Below are positions 1-13,833 of a stretch of 64,000 nucleotides of DNA, piece after piece. The number at the start of each line of letters is the position of its first letter. The stretch's first letter is position 1. The DNA comes from Gorsachius magnificus (Eukaryota > Chordata > Aves > Pelecaniformes > Ardeidae): contig CM067082.1 of assembly GCA_034008185.1 (NCBI GenBank), positions 11,578,984 through 11,642,983 of the forward strand, read 5' to 3'. The position numbers and the translations under genes are program-made. The notes beneath the pieces are model-generated. The model had not been told where the DNA came from, searched no databases, and saw only the letters and a program-made list of their open reading frames with translations.

Positions 1-3000
1 CTGAAACAGTATTTTGTGTTTCTGAACCGGGCTCCACACTGCAGGACCAGAAGATCGGGCAGATGCCCTCCCTCGGTGGCAGGCTGGCCCCGTGGCAGCC
101 ATTCCTGGTTGGCTGGTTTTGTCTGCTGTTGGAAATCAGCAACCAGATCAGCCTGGAGATGATTAAAACTTAATTACAAACCCTTCAGATCATGTCCCAT
201 GTACAGCTTTGGGACAGTGTAAATCCTGCCACCTTCACCGACCGGCCCCTCCAAGGGCCTCTCACAGCCTTGGGATGCCAGCCAGCTTCAGAGGCTTTAC
301 ATTTTCGTGGCATGAGACAAATTTCACTACAAGTTCCTCAATATTAATCCACATAACACTGCTCAGCAGATGGGAGCCCAAGAAAACAGCCTGTCGACAC
401 CTTTGGCTCTGCAGAGCCCCTCAAAGCAATGCAAAGGATTCGGGAGCTGAGCAGGTAACTCTTGCTTTGCTGGCTTTAGCAACGTCGCATCTCCCGATAG
501 TTCACTGCTTCTTTGCAACCCTGAAGCAGCACGGTTAAGCCAGCAGCTGGGTAAGTATTTGCTGTGCACAGTATGCCAGCACCTGCAGATGCAGGCGCTC
601 GTGGAAAAAGCAAAGATCACCCATTAAGAAAGATCTTTATTCTTAGAGTAACAACTGTGATGCTTTAGTCAATATAAAGCGCCGAGCAACATCTCGAAGC
701 AACAGAGGACCATTCGACATGTACTAGCAGGATTATTTCAGACCTTTAAAAAGACACAAATATTTATTTATTTACAGAAATAAACAGAAATATGGCCTTG
801 CGCATCCCTTTGGGCACAAACGGCACACGCCGAGATGCTGTCAGCAAGCGCCCCAAGAGAGAGGCAGACCCAAGGAGCAAAACCACACGTTGCAAAACGG
901 AGGAGGAAGGTTTAGCATGACCTAAGGACTGAGATACACAATTAAATTGCTTCGCTCAAGCCGGCTCTCACCACCGCCCAGCCAGCAAAAGCCACCATAC
1001 TCCAAACCGCAGTCCTGGGGTGACCAGCAGCAGGATGGGTGCAGGACCATCAGCATCCCTCGCCCTGGGCACGCTCTCCTCCAAACCCCCAGGCAGGACA
1101 AGGAAAGAAAGACTGAAGCAAAATTTCAGCATTAGCAGCTCCAGCCCTTTTCCTGAGTAGAGGAAGAAGTGAATCCAAAGATTCAGCTGTAAATATTTTA
1201 AAAGTGGCAAATGGGCATTGGGCAGCCAAGATAAGAAGCGTTAAAAGCACTTACTTCCAGCCCTTGCAAATCCAGCCTGCTGAAGTGGTAAGGTAGGCTG
1301 CCCACAAACCGAAAGCTGAAACTAGTTTCAGCCCCAATTCCAGAGAATTAGGAGTAATTTTAGAAGCAGGAAACCATCGAGCAAGAGACAGCATCTGTAG
1401 ATTAAATCCTCTTCCTTTGCCAGGTTTCAATACATTTGACTCACAAAACCATAAAGAAAGTTAAGACTCCCTAAAAAAAAAAGCTTCATTGTCAAATTTA
1501 TTTTATAGCTTTGAGGTTATTTTTTTTTTTCCTTAAACCAATAAATACTTGCAATGCCTTTATTTGCTGACAGCTGGGGAGAGATTTGAAAACTTCACAA
1601 ACCGGCAATTTCAGTGCTTGTCTGTGCTGGGCACTGAAAAATTCCTCTCGGGTGAGAGTGAGGGGGTTACTCATGACAAGAGCATCCCTGCAATGTGCCA
1701 GGGCTGCTTTTCACTGTCATCCAACCATCCTTAATACCGACTTAGCCCATCCGTGATTTTTATAATCAGTTATGTGCTTTTGAAACACACGCCCAAATAT
1801 ATTACCCTCACAAGCAGCCACACTGAAGCTTTCTTTTTTTAAAAAAAAAAAAATTAATAACACACGTCTGTGCGTAGACGTACCCCCTAAAGGACATTTT
1901 GACCCAACGCTCTGCCCCCGCACTGAAAGGCTCTGCTATTCCACCATCAAGCATTTTCAGTGCTGATGGAGTTCATCATTTAACCAGCACCCAGGGATGC
2001 AGCTGGCAGCCCCCCAGCCCAGTCGCTCGCACTGACCGAGGGGAAAGCCCTTAAATTACCCTCCCTTTGAAGCTGCCCCATCTCTGTGCAGGATAAGACC
2101 AGCCCTGAACAAAACCCCAGATGATTTTTTGTTCCCTGTAAAAGACAGATGTAAATTTGCAACTGAAACATCGGTCTTCACCGAGCTCTAATTCTTGGGC
2201 CGCCCCCAGGTACCGGCAGGTTCTCAGGTGCCTGCAGGGGCTTGCGTGATTCCCTTTGCAAGGGGCAGTGCAGAACGCAAGATTTGGGGTACATCTACCA
2301 CGGCTTTTCTCCTTGCTCGGTGTCAGCGCAGACCCACGCAAGGCAGAGGGCAAACACCGCTGGGGCTGCTCTAGGTTACCCAGGTAATGGGCAGGTTTTA
2401 TTTGGTCTCCAGACACCTCCAGAAGCACCAAAGCAACTGCACCACTGGGGCAGAGCAACTGATACCCTGTTTCTTGGGGTGACCTTGAGCACTGCTTGTA
2501 CTCCAGAACTGCAGCCAACGCCTCTTCTCATACTGGAGATCCATGAAGAAATCTGTGTACAAGCAATGATGACACCTCTTCTGGCTCTCTAAGCAAGAGG
2601 AAACCCAAGCAACTCCCTCGCTTCCAATTATAGAGATGCTCTTCCTAAAAGGTTGAGCAACCAGGGCTAGGAGGAGACCAATAAACGCATTTTTCTCATA
2701 TGCTCCAAGTCTTCTAGTGGTGTTCAGGGCTCTAATTAGGTTTTTATTTGCCTGCAAGGAGGAAAGCCCAAGCGCCTAGTTACATACAAAAGATAAAGCT
2801 CATTCCACTGCAATGCATTGCTGACAAAGGACCTTTTCACATCTTAAAGGAACAAGCGGAGATCTGGTTTGCAACATCTTTATCAAACAGCTGGATGTAA
2901 AAAGAAGGACTTTAGATATTAACAGCGTTTGTCTTAATTGTAGATAAAAAGCACTGCCAGTGATCTTTCTTTCTTATGTGCCTTAGAAGTTGTTAGGAGC

Positions 3001-6000
3001 TAGTTAATAAAACATCAGGAATTTCAGTGATGGGAAAGTTGCGTTCTGTATTCCTGAGAAAAAAAAACAGGCTGAATAACTTTCCTGATCAACCCACAGA
3101 GTGGGGCTTGGTCACCCGTGAAAGTTAATTCAGGTTAAGGAAGGAAAACTCTCGTCTCCAAACGAAGGGCTGAGATCCAAGCCAAAGACACAGCCAAATC
3201 CTGGATTTTCAGTCGTATCTTAATTTGGTGCAGAGGATCAGAAGGCTCTGAGCAAAGCCCTTGCTGGGGCTGCTCTATGGTAGTGCCCACCGATCTGCTC
3301 ACCCAGAGCCAGATCCTGCGCGGACCAGCCACATCTTCCCTCTGGCTCCACCAGAAGAAGACCCAGCAGGGCTGGGAGGATGGAGGGATCCTGGGATGCC
3401 CAAGCTATCGGAAAGCCCAGCTAGAGGCATCTCAGAGGGGGATCCCAGCTCTGCCACCCAACACGCAGCGACGTACCAAACCTGAGCTGCAAACCAGCAT
3501 TTTGCAGCAGATCTAAATGAGAGTGGAGTTTGGCTTGGTAGGCTCAGGGGACTCAGCAGTGTCTATTTGGGTTTAGTAAATTGTTTCTGTGTGCTGAAGG
3601 ACAAAAAGCTAGGGGAGAAGAGAAAACCTAAATACCACTCTACGTTACATTATCGCCTTTCACATGTGGACCCAAGCAAAGCAAATAAAAATTATTCGTT
3701 GACTTCACCAGAGCTGCAGATGGAGTCACTGGAGGAGTCAGCTGCAGAATACAGATTTCCTAACCGCTCTTCTCTCTCTTGGCCATCAGAGAAAGCCTTC
3801 AGACGTACAGAGGAGGCCTCATACAGAAGAAATACAGACATTTTTCAGTGCATTTTCTACATCATTTGAGCTGGACTGCAATGTGCCGAGTGAGCAAAGC
3901 AGAAGCACAGTTCAGCAGGGGGAAGTCAAACACTGAACGCCCCCTGGTCCCAGGGGATGCCTCTGCAGCAGAGCATTTGCCCATGAAGGCAATGCCAGCA
4001 GTCTCCATCCTCCCTGAGGCGTGGGACCTTGCAGATACTGCTGGGCTGAGCCTCCAGGCAAGTCCTTCTGGAGAAGGTCCTGTCCTGGCACACGACCGTG
4101 TCGCACGGGGGTTGACCACTGACCATCCCCACCAACCAGGCACAATGTTGCTTTTCACCTACCGTGCCCAAATCCCCGTGGTTAATTCTAAACTCTCTTA
4201 CAGGCAGAATAAGTGTTTGAAAGCACCTTTTTATCCTCAATCTTTGTCTACCATCTCCCTTTGGCCTACGGGTTGCAGTCAAATTGAAGAGCGAGGCGAC
4301 CGATTTTGTTTCCCCCCGCACACTCTCTACCCCCCCCATTTCCTTCCTTTAATCTGATGCAAAATCGAGCTTACAAAGCAAGAAGATGAAACTTTTATTG
4401 CCTCACAAATGCTGATGGAAATGCAGAATAAATGTATAGCAAAGCATTTTCAGCACCTTTCCCTTCAGCACCTCCTCTTTGTATAGCAAAAATAAGCAAG
4501 ATTCAAAGAGCTAACTTTTTCTGTCCCCTGTGGAAGGAGCGCTCTGTTCGCCAGCACAAATGAGCAGATTCAACCCAAATCACCGCAAAAAGGATGATTT
4601 TCACAGCAAACTGATACCCACAGAGAGCAACACAATGATCCAGTTCTGGGATTAGAGAAAATGGAAAAAAAGCTTGTCATCTTCACAGCAACATCTAACT
4701 CATTGTAAATGACTATAAAACCACAAATTTGGTTGTTATCACTACAGCTATTGAGTTATCCATGTCTGTATTGAATAGACATAGTTTTAATTTTAAAACT
4801 TAAAGCCAACTCCTTTTCTATGGGATAAATCATCCTCAAAATGGCGTTCCTTAGCAGAAATACTGTTGAATTAAGAAGAGGTAAAATGGATTAAACACTC
4901 ATGTCTCTCATTTGAAACCAGACAACGAAGCCTTATAAGCTGATCCACACATGGCTGTGGGTTACAAATACAGCAGGATTGCCCAAGAGTCCGGGGCGAT
5001 CCAGGAGGAATAAGGAGCAGCAGATATAAGCACCTCCATCCTCCTCCTCCGATGCAAGGCTCAGGTTGGGCATCAAAACCTTCAAGAGAAGCTAACCCCA
5101 CCGCTCCACACAAACCTACATCTCAAATTGGGTCTGTGTCCTAATGAGGAAAAGCCACCGTCAGAGCATGGTGCCGAGGACTTTGGAAGGTCTTACCTTA
5201 GCAGAAGCCAGTAAGGAAACAAAATGATTGAACTCATAAAGATCAGGAAAGCAAACTGGCTTGGGAATGAGAAAACCATCTACGTACCTGCTGGACATGA
5301 GCACTCCTGCACCAGAAAAGCTCTGGGAGAAGAAAAAATATCCTTCTGCTGGGTAAAGCAATGGCTCCATCTTGAGAAAACACAAGGGGAGGTATTCCAG
5401 TAAGTGACCAGTTTGCTGTAATCCTCAGGCTTCCTTCCCAAATGATACAAGGTGACCCAGGATAAAACAGGGTAAAAAGACAGTAGGAACTTCCAGATGC
5501 TTTTATCTGCAGCCAACGTTCTCCAGAGGGTTTTGAGGGTCCATACATCCCATGATCCTAAAAATCCTTGGAAGCTACCAAAAGGACCACGCTGCTGGGC
5601 TCCTCCAAACGTTACTCCAGATGGGTGGAAAGCTTGGGGCTGGGACCTACAGAGAGAGGAAAGAGACAGGCCGTTACACGGCAGCTCTTACCATGTTGGA
5701 TGAGGCTTATTCCCATGCAAACTCGTATCTTTTGATTTATTTTTTCACAGTAGGAAGTTTTCAGGTTTTTTTTTTTCCTTTTTTTCTTTCTTTTTTTTTT
5801 TTTTTCAATTGCACGGTTTATTTAAATGACTATCACACTGAGCATAGGCACACCATGGGGCCACCACCTCCAGATGCCTCACAGGTGCCAGGTGATGTAA
5901 GAGGAGGAGGACAACAAGCCAGCAACTGAAAAAAGGTTCTCACCTAACCAACAGATCCTTCCAAACCCCTTTTTTGTCTTTTTTTTGTCAGAGGAAAGGA

Positions 6001-8507
6001 GAGAGTTTTCCTCCCCTCCTTTTTTTCCACCCCTTCTAAACCTAATGAGGCATTTTCTCCACCAGGGAAGAGAAGGATGGAAAGGGTTGTAAGGCGGCAG
6101 GTCAGCAGGACCACCTGCCTTCCTGATTTCAGAGGAGAATCTCCATCCAACCATCAGGAGCATCACACCGTCGTCAGGAGTCTGCACCAAGGTCTGGCCC
6201 AATCCATCAGTGGGATCCTACGCCCCAACATCTCAGAAGCACGCAGCTCTTGAGTACAACAACCCTCTTTGACGGCCCACCAGGCAGAGCCACACTTCCC
6301 ACCTCTGCGTTCAAAGAAAATAAACACATCCCAGCAAAGTGGCTCAAAATACCCAGGGAATTAGTCATAAAGATTCTAGTATTTGATGTATATAAAACCA
6401 TCATAACCTGGGGTTTTTTTGGTTTGGGTTTTTGTTGTTTTTTTTTTTTTTTTTAATCTGTTTTAGTAATTTGCTGGGAATAGGGTTGTGGGATTTTTTT
6501 TTTTTTTGTTATTTTAAATACGAAAACTGTCACACAAACACAGGCGATTGCCAGGCCCGGAAATAATGCCTAGCAAGCACTGAAAGGAAACTCAAATAAC
6601 TCTTTGCCCAACATTGCTTTCTAGTTCATCTGTAATAAAAACAGCAGAGAGCAGCTGAGAGCCAAAAGGGGTGGGTTTTTTTCACTTTGTTTTAGCTGCA
6701 GCAGCACAGGAAGGTGATATCATTGTGTAATGTAACCAAGCAAAGGAGTAATGGAAGTGCAAGCACATAGATCAAATAGTACAGGGTTAAATAAAAGGTG
6801 TGATAATCATTTGTTTCACTAATTCTGTCAATAAAGTCCCATCTATCCTCAAACAGCGGAAACGTCATCAGATATAAAAAATAAAACCAAGTGAATAATT
6901 AAACGTACAAAACCCCATCATTTTTTCCCCAGATGCTCTCTTTCAAGGGTTGACTTAGGAGAATCATGTTTTTATTTTAAATAAAATTCCACTGACTTTG
7001 ATCATGTTTAGATCACCTCGAGTACGAAACCCGCATTGAATCAAAACTTTTTCCTCTCCAGGGAAAACAACAAAAACTGCCTTCTCCGCAGTGAAGATGC
7101 AGCCTTACCGCAATCCAAGCTAACCTGGGTCGTGATGCCACCAACAGGACTGGGCGACACCGAAACCCATGAAAATCTGGGGTCTTTGCGATGCATTTAG
7201 GTGGTTAACTGCAAAACCGAGCACGCGGGTCAGTACGAGGCAACCAGCAGTCTGCAGGCAGGCTCGCGGATGGAGCTGCAGCTCAAGTCTCCTCACTCAT
7301 GGAAAAAGAAATCTGAATTGCCTTGCCCTTGCTTCTAGGGTTTTCTTCCAGGGATGGGGAGAGTTAGGAAATTAAATATTCCCCAACCTCTCCCCCCGTT
7401 AAATGAACCAAAGCTGGAGAAGGTCTGACCCAAACCTCTGAGCTGATGAAAACATTTTGGAAAAGGACTGAAATCCCCCAAAATAATTCCCATCCCACCA
7501 ACTACACAGCGAACCTCAGCCACTTTGATGACTATATGACACTCAAAACGCCTGTAAAACCTGTTGCCCTACTGCAAGAACACCTGCCCGAAGTCCTTGA
7601 GCTAACGGTTTTCTCTATAAACCAATTACCTGTAAAATATGAGCATGCAAACAGAGATAAATCTCTGCCACCAGAGAAATGAGACTTGCCCCATAGACCC
7701 AGCCCCTCGTTGTGCTGTGCCCAAAGCAGCAGCAGGGCTTTTTGTCCCAGCTCCACCACGGATGTGTCAATATGTACTTTGCTCACTTCTCCTGGGAGAC
7801 GAGCCCAATGGTCCTCACTGCCCAATGAGCAAAAACGTCAATTTTCCTGTTTTCTTCCTTTTATTTTCCCCCCACTTCGCATACACCACACCGCTCACAT
7901 CACTGCCATCATCTGCCCTCAAGCCCAGCTGGATGGCAGCAGGACCGAAGGGCTATGGAAGAGCTCAGTGACCAGCATCTTGCACACATCGTGTTTTTAC
8001 ATAAACATATGGGCTTTTCTAGTCAGGTTATAAGGGTTGGGACAACTGATAAACCAATGACGGATGATTAACATTCATTTTAAGCATCTTCCTTCATGGT
8101 ATGGAGGATCCTCAACACCTTCCACCCCTGGATGTAAGAAGATACTGTCTCAGTGCTTCCCAGTTTGGGATGCAGATGAAGTTCAAACTCTTGCACCCTG
8201 GAGACATGACTGAAAACTAAACTTTCCAGTTCCTTGGACTCTACTCTTAAAATGCGCCAGGTCGTTAAGGCTAAGCACTCTGCCTGCTATGAAGATCCCA
8301 CGTCCATCTCCAGCTCACTGCACTCCAGGCTCTCAGCAGCCTTCTGCTTACCCCTCAAATCGAAGGGTCTTCCTTGCAGACTGCCCGTGAGTATTCCCTA
8401 ACACCAACAGTTTAGGTCTTGCCCTAAATAACTGACTGAAGGTCATGCGATAGGTTGGCAGCAAAGCCCTGAAGAAGATCCAGATTTCGCAAGTCATGCG
8501 CCAGCAC

Positions 8508-8565
8508 TTGAAAAACACATTTATCCTTTCCATCCCCTGAAAAACACATTCATCCTCCCCATCCC
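8508..8565. repeat. Two-copy tandem duplication, 29-bp unit
   Basis: Copies at 8508-8536 and 8537-8565 abut and differ at only a few positions. Each contains TGAAAAACACATT or its close variant followed by ATCC and CATCCC. It is one of several similar two-copy duplications in the window. Confidence 0.9.
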
Positions 8566-9882
8566 TTGATGAGGAATAACTCCGTTGTACACAACCAGGG
8601 TTCAGTCACCCACACAAAGAAACACAATGTGATGAGCACGTGTCCTGCTCCAAGCAGATAAGGCATCAGCCTCAACATGGAGAGCAGCACTCTTGAGCCC
8701 ACGGCTCCTCTCCAGGGGCAGCAAGAACAAGTCAACATGAGCTGAAGGAAACCAGCAGCAAGCACAGCCTGCCCTGCTACGGAGAGCCCCCGGAATGATT
8801 AATAGCCACATGAAAAAAAGTTAAGAGACTCATTGCTAATTGGTTAAGAAATACAGAGGGGAAAGAGAGAAGAATAAGGAGTTCCACCTGTTAAATTTTG
8901 ACCGTTAAAGAGTCCCAAGTGCAATGGCTCATTTTGAAAAACAAAGGGTGTTTTCTGTGCCTGTGTTTTTTGTTTTAAGGAAAGGGCTGTTTTTCTACTT
9001 CAGCATGTTCATTACAACCCAGACATGTGAGTTAAGTGCAGTAAGGGACCTGTTAAACCTCATGAGTTGCTATAGTTAAGCTCCAGCCGTGACTTTATTA
9101 TGGGAAAGAACGCAACCGGGGGCATTCGCCTCCGCTGCTCCATCCACCAGGCACCGCAGGCAGAGTGCGCTCCGCTCGCTGACACCAAAATCCCCTCCTA
9201 AACACAAGGTGAACATCCCAAAATAGTTTCATTACATCCCTACACAGGAGAACATTTCCAGGTGCAGCGATTGCTTACCAAAGTCAATGCTACCCAGCAG
9301 AGGAAGGAAAAAGAAAAAAAAACCAAACTTTTCTATTTTTCTATAAATTCTCCAGCTTGTTTCAAGCAGATGGTTGCAGTGCCATGGGGGAATGGTTTTC
9401 TCCTGGTTTAATGAGCCAAAGACAGCTCAGCACCAGCGCCGGTGGAAGGAAGAGGGCAGGATCAAGCCCAGACTGTCCCCTGCAGTATCATCCAGCTGGT
9501 GAATCAGTTCAAGCTACCTCCGAAACCTTGGCTGTTACCTCCCTGTTCTTAGGCATGTAATTTTAAAAGAGCCATAGACTGAACCTGGCATAGCACTGAG
9601 AGTGGCAAAATCAGGGGGTTTCAGGTCAACAGGACTTGTGTTTTGCATCGGTGAGGAAACATGAACTTGTTTACTTTACGGAGTCATGGAAGGACACCAG
9701 TAACACTCTCTTCTACCATGTGCCTACAATATTTATGTCCTTATAACAGAGAAACAAACAAAACCCTAAAAACAAATTCCTCCTCTCCCACCCCCCGAAA
9801 AATAAAGTAAAGGCTGCTGCTCCTTCTCCTCCTCACTCAGCAACACCAAGTTCTTGGAGTAACCTGACTGCGTTGGGGGGCT

Positions 9883-9950
9883 TCACAACCTTGGCCAACA
9901 GCCACCTCCCAGGCAGTCACAACCTTGGCCAACAGCCACCTCGCAGGCAG
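9883..9950. repeat. Two-copy tandem duplication, 34-bp unit
   Basis: Copies at 9883-9916 and 9917-9950 begin TCACAACCTTGGCCAACAGC and are directly adjacent. They differ by one base (CTCCCAGG versus CTCGCAGG). The near identity points to a recent slippage or end-joining duplication. Confidence 0.95.
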
Positions 9951-11285
9951 CCTCTAGAGTCAGGGCCTCTATTCCTAGATCAGAGAAAACAGCTATGGCT
10001 GGGACATGATTAGTGAGGGGAGGGCACAGAGTTGGTCCTCTCAAGGCACTGGTGGGACAAAGATTCAGCAGAAGACCCCAGTGCTGGCAAAGTTTGATCA
10101 CTGCGGCATGGGACCAACGCAGCTCCAGCCCCACAAACACCAAATTGATATGTGGGTCCAATGAGGCCAAAATAGGACATTTCTGAGCCTGCAGCTCCTC
10201 TCCATGCTCCTCTGGACCAGCTCAACTCATCAACCCAAAGGAAACTACACACTGCTCTTGCTTGGAGTGTTTTTTGCGGGTAAAGCAAACCAGCCCAAAG
10301 CTAGCTGAGAAGCAGCGAAGGGGGTAAAGGCCAAGAAGGAGAAAGCCATTTTTTAACGAGTGTAAATCACCCTTCGCACTGCTGACGTGTTTCAAGCTTA
10401 ATACTTGGCTCCTTTTAAAGCTGAATTCTTGGTGGCTGCCTCCTCCTTCGAGAACGGGATGGCAGCCCCGTGGTAATGACTTTCCCTGTGCGCTGTCACA
10501 CTTGGCTTGAGGTCCGAGCATCCCCGCAGAGCCAGGAGAAGCCCCACGTGCTCCCGGGCTGGCACACAGCTCCACAAAGGCAACCGAGGTGAAGATTTCA
10601 AAACACCTCTGAGAATAGCAGCGCAGAGACATTTTGGCAGATTGGGCTCTGTCTTCCTGTTACTTTTTTTAAAGTTCCCACTTATTAAGGGCACATGTTC
10701 AATATTCCGTAAATAATAACAGAAAGTGCTTGCCATTAAACCCAAGCCCACGGAATAATTCGACTCATTTCAGCTGGCAAATCCAAATAAAAGCCTGCCC
10801 TGCTGTTACAGGCAGCTTTAATGTGCAGCTCCGTGAAGTCAACAGGCACGAGCTCAGGACCTCCTTGAGGTGAACTAAAATATTATTATTAGGGAAGATT
10901 TCATAACAGCGTAGGATTAGGCTTCATCCAAACATAGATGTTGCATTGGTTTAACTAAATCCGGCATGGAAAAGCTTTATTTATTGCATCATAAAGTTAC
11001 TTTATAAAGTTACAGCCCAGGACTCATTTTTTCTGCTGATATCCAAGAGTAAATCCCTTTTCTGCCGATGCAAAGATTCCCATGAAGGACTGGGCTCCAT
11101 CTCTACCTGCCCCATCCCATTCATTTGTGAAAGGATGTTTTGCTCAGAGCACTCCCTACCACGCACCATGCTTCTAATCCTCCTCACCAAAACCAAGTCA
11201 GTCCTACCAAGTCTCCGTTCCCATCGCTTTGCTGTTGCCCACATCGCCTCCGTCCTTTGTGATGATTTTTGCAGCCACATCGAGA

Positions 11286-11865
11286 GGAAATGTCCTGGTT
11301 TCAGCTGGGATAGAGTTAATTTTCTTCACAGAAGCTAGCATAGTGCTGTGCTTTGGATTTAGTGCTAGAAGAATGTTGATAACACGCTGATGTTTTTAGT
11401 TGTTGCCAAGCAGTGCTCAGACTGTTCAAGGACTTTTTGAGCTTCTCCTGCTCAGCCAGGTGCATAACAAGCTGGGAGTACAGCACAGCTAGGACCCAAA
11501 CTGTCCAAAGAGCTATTCCATACCATATAACGTCATGCCCGGGGGGGGGTTTGGTGGGTCGGTCGTGGGGGGAGTGATCGCTGCTCGGGTACTGATCGCT
11601 GCTCGGGACGGGCTGGGCATCGGTCGGCGGGTGGTGAGCAATTGCATGGTGCATCATTCGTTTTGTATATTCTGTATATTTTGTTATCATTCTCATTATT
11701 ACTATTATTATTATTTTCTCTTATTAAACTGTCTTTATCTCAGCCCTCGGCTCTAACCTTTTTCCCCTTCCCGATTCTCTCCCCCATCCCACTGAGGGAG
11801 AGGGGGGAGTGAGCGAGCGGCTGCGTGGTGCTGAGTTGCCAGCCGGGTTAAACCACAACAGGAAA
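11286..11865 (+). mobile_element. Solo LTR of an avian ERVL-like (class III) endogenous retrovirus
   Basis: A 570-bp LTR spans 11291-11860. It begins TGTCCTGGTTTC and ends AACCACAACA, so it has the canonical TG...CA termini. It is bracketed by a perfect 5-bp duplication, GGAAA, at 11286-11290 and 11861-11865; five bases is the expected target duplication for ERVL-type integrases. A polyadenylation signal (ATTAAA, 11722-11727) lies in the 3' third and sets plus orientation. A G10 run and an 18-bp-period direct repeat (TGATCGCTGCTCGGG at 11575 and 11593) lie inside. No internal gag, pol or env adjoins it, so the element was reduced to one LTR by LTR-LTR recombination. A 126-codon minus-strand frame across it is a chance frame. 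The family assignment rests on recognising the LTR termini and should be checked against Repbase. Confidence 0.88.
11722..11727 (+). promoter_or_regulatory. LTR polyadenylation signal ATTAAA
   Basis: ATTAAA sits in the pyrimidine- and T-rich part of the solo LTR and is followed by GT/T-rich sequence, as expected at the R-U5 border. Its strand gives the LTR orientation. Confidence 0.55.
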
Positions 11866-12457
11866 AAAAACAGAAACACAGAAAACCAAGACCCCTGAAA
11901 ACACATTTGGCTCCTGTATCACCCTCTCTATGTCTGCAAAATAAATATACAGCCTCAGGGTGGCAGGGGGCTGCAGGGCACCAGCTGTTTGCTCCTCCTC
12001 AGCCCCGGAGCTGCCTCCCACCAACCCTGCACTGTGCAGGGCAGCACTGGCTAGGTGGACGGATGGCCTCCCCACATTGGCATCCCCATCATATAGATGC
12101 CCGAATGTGCACACAAAACCAGCTAACCTTCCTGCAACCCAAAGAGGAAATTTTTAAATTTTTAGTCCAAGACTGACAATGTATTGAACCTCTTTGCACT
12201 CATTTACTGCTACTAATATTTTTATTTTAGTCACGTCCAGGCTTTTAAATGCTTAATGACCATTTTTTCTGAAGAGCTTGCATGCTGCAAGAAAAATAAA
12301 AGAAAAATAAGGAAAAACCCGGATTATTTTATCACTACATTAGCATCTAAAGGCATCAAAGGAATTCCACACCACATGCTGCTTGCTGTATGTGAAAGCA
12401 GTTAAATACTGTATTTACATACAAGGCCTGCTCCCTGAGTCTCAGCAGAACTTACAG
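11866..12457. other. Unique non-coding sequence
   Basis: This stretch follows the solo LTR. I see an A-rich patch at about 12290-12315 (two AAGAAAAATAA-like units) and no gene or recognisable repeat. Confidence 0.55.
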
Positions 12458-12582
12458 TCATAGAGTCACAGAATGCTCTGGGTTGGAAGGGACCTTTAGA
12501 GGCCATCTAGTGAGCAGGGACACCTTCGGGTGGCTCGGGTGGCTCAGAGCCCCGTCCAAACCGACCTTGAATGTTTCCAGTC
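12458..12582 (-). mobile_element. CR1 LINE 3'-end fragment
   Basis: Read on the minus strand, this ends in the CR1 3' UTR consensus: TCCCTTCCAACCCAGAGC, then two diverged octamer units. On the plus strand it starts TCATAGAGTCACAGAATG. Homology fades after TTGAATGTTTCCAG. It is only about 125 bp, heavily 5'-truncated and non-coding. It belongs to a different CR1 subgroup from the copies at 23.5, 32.7, 41.6 and 48-52 kb, which carry GGAAAAGACCTTTAAGATC instead. Confidence 0.85.
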
Positions 12583-13833
12583 CAAAAGGTCCCTTTCCTT
12601 TTGCAGGGATGACGCTGCCCTGGCGCAGGGTTCGCTCTGCCAACACACCTCATGGTTAGGCACCACTGCCGCCGTGCCAAGGCAGCGATGCAGGTGAGCG
12701 CACTTTGATTTGCTCCGGGAAAAAAAAAATAAAAAAATTTTTAAAAATAAAAAAAAAAAGGTAGGGTCAGATGAAGCTGTTTAAAAATCCATTTGAGCTC
12801 ACTGGATAGGGAGGGAAAATGCCTGAAGCCTGTACAGCTGCTCCTGCAGCACTGACCATCCACCGCTTCCACGGGTCCCCTGCCCCAGGCGCAGCTGAGA
12901 CCTCCACGTGGGGCTTCTAGGTGGGAGAGAGGCCCACCAGCTTGTCCAGCAAAGCCAGACGTAACGCCGGGGATGTTTCTTACCTGCTGTGCAAATTAAC
13001 AGCAGAAGCAGACCCGTTTGCCAGCCCCAGCCTGAAGCACCCGAGCTGTGCCTGGCAAAGCCGCTGCCTGCGCTCGGAGCTTCCCTCCTCTCCTTCCCAA
13101 GGGCTGCTCAAGAAGAAGATCAGCCTTTCTTAAGCGTCTGACTTACCCTTGCCAGGAGCAGAGAGTCCCGCTTCAGCCTCTCCATTACTTTCAGTGGAGC
13201 CAGGATTTCTCTCTCATGGTCGTAACCTGCTCTGGGGACGCGGTGGATCTGTTTTCGCACAGATGCCCATCCTTTATCACAAAGAATGGAGGGACATTAC
13301 CACGGGTGACACTGTCTTTCCTTAAACGAAGCAAGGCTAGCCCCGATCCGCAAATCCTCAGGGCTGTTTGGCTGAAATACCTGAAATAACTTATTTCTGC
13401 AGACCGCTCATCAAGACCCCCTTTTTGCCAGCCTCCTTCCTAGGCCAAACTCATTCCTTTTGGGCATGATGCCGGAGCAGAAGTCAGTGGCCTTTCCAGA
13501 CCGCTTTCCCCCGTTTACTGAAGATTGCAAATGCAAAGCTGACAGACAGGGTACAACCAGACCGCGGGGCGGATTTGGTGAAGGAAGCTCCCACGGTTAA
13601 AGAAAAAGAAAAGCAGGAAGGAGGGGACACTTAGCCACGTCAAGAATATCATGGCGAAGTGGCACGCTAGGAACCGAACTTTGTGCTTCAGGGCTAACAA
13701 ACAGCAAAAAAAAAAAAAAAATTAAAAAAAAAATCATAATTTATTAGAGATTAAACTTAGGGTTTTTTCTCAAGATGATACCTCCTGCCCTCCCCTGGCC
13801 TCAAGATAAGCTGCTTATGTGGGGGTCGGGCTA
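12583..13833. other. Unique non-coding sequence with an A-rich tract
   Basis: An A-rich, T-interrupted tract lies at 12720-12760 and another A/T tract at 13707-13733. No gene, RNA or further mobile element was recognised. Overlapping open frames of 60 to 113 codons at 12.9-13.4 kb show no domain. Confidence 0.55.

Larger units (their letters stand above)
1..11285. other. Unique non-coding sequence, no gene recognised
   Basis: No frame here has the length, codon pattern or family resemblance of a coding exon. The longest open frames (up to about 190 codons) lack recognisable domains and overlap competing frames on the other strand. Long T-tracts occur at 5766-5806 and 6414-6454. A perfect 12-bp palindrome, ACTTTATAAAGT, sits at 10999-11010. 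Two short tandem duplications are listed separately. If the CpG-island promoter near 45.4 kb drives leftward transcription, this could be intronic, but that is inference. Confidence 0.6.

Noticed and set aside
11316..11696. 126-codon minus-strand frame
   Set aside because: It lies wholly inside the plus-strand solo LTR and is antisense to it.
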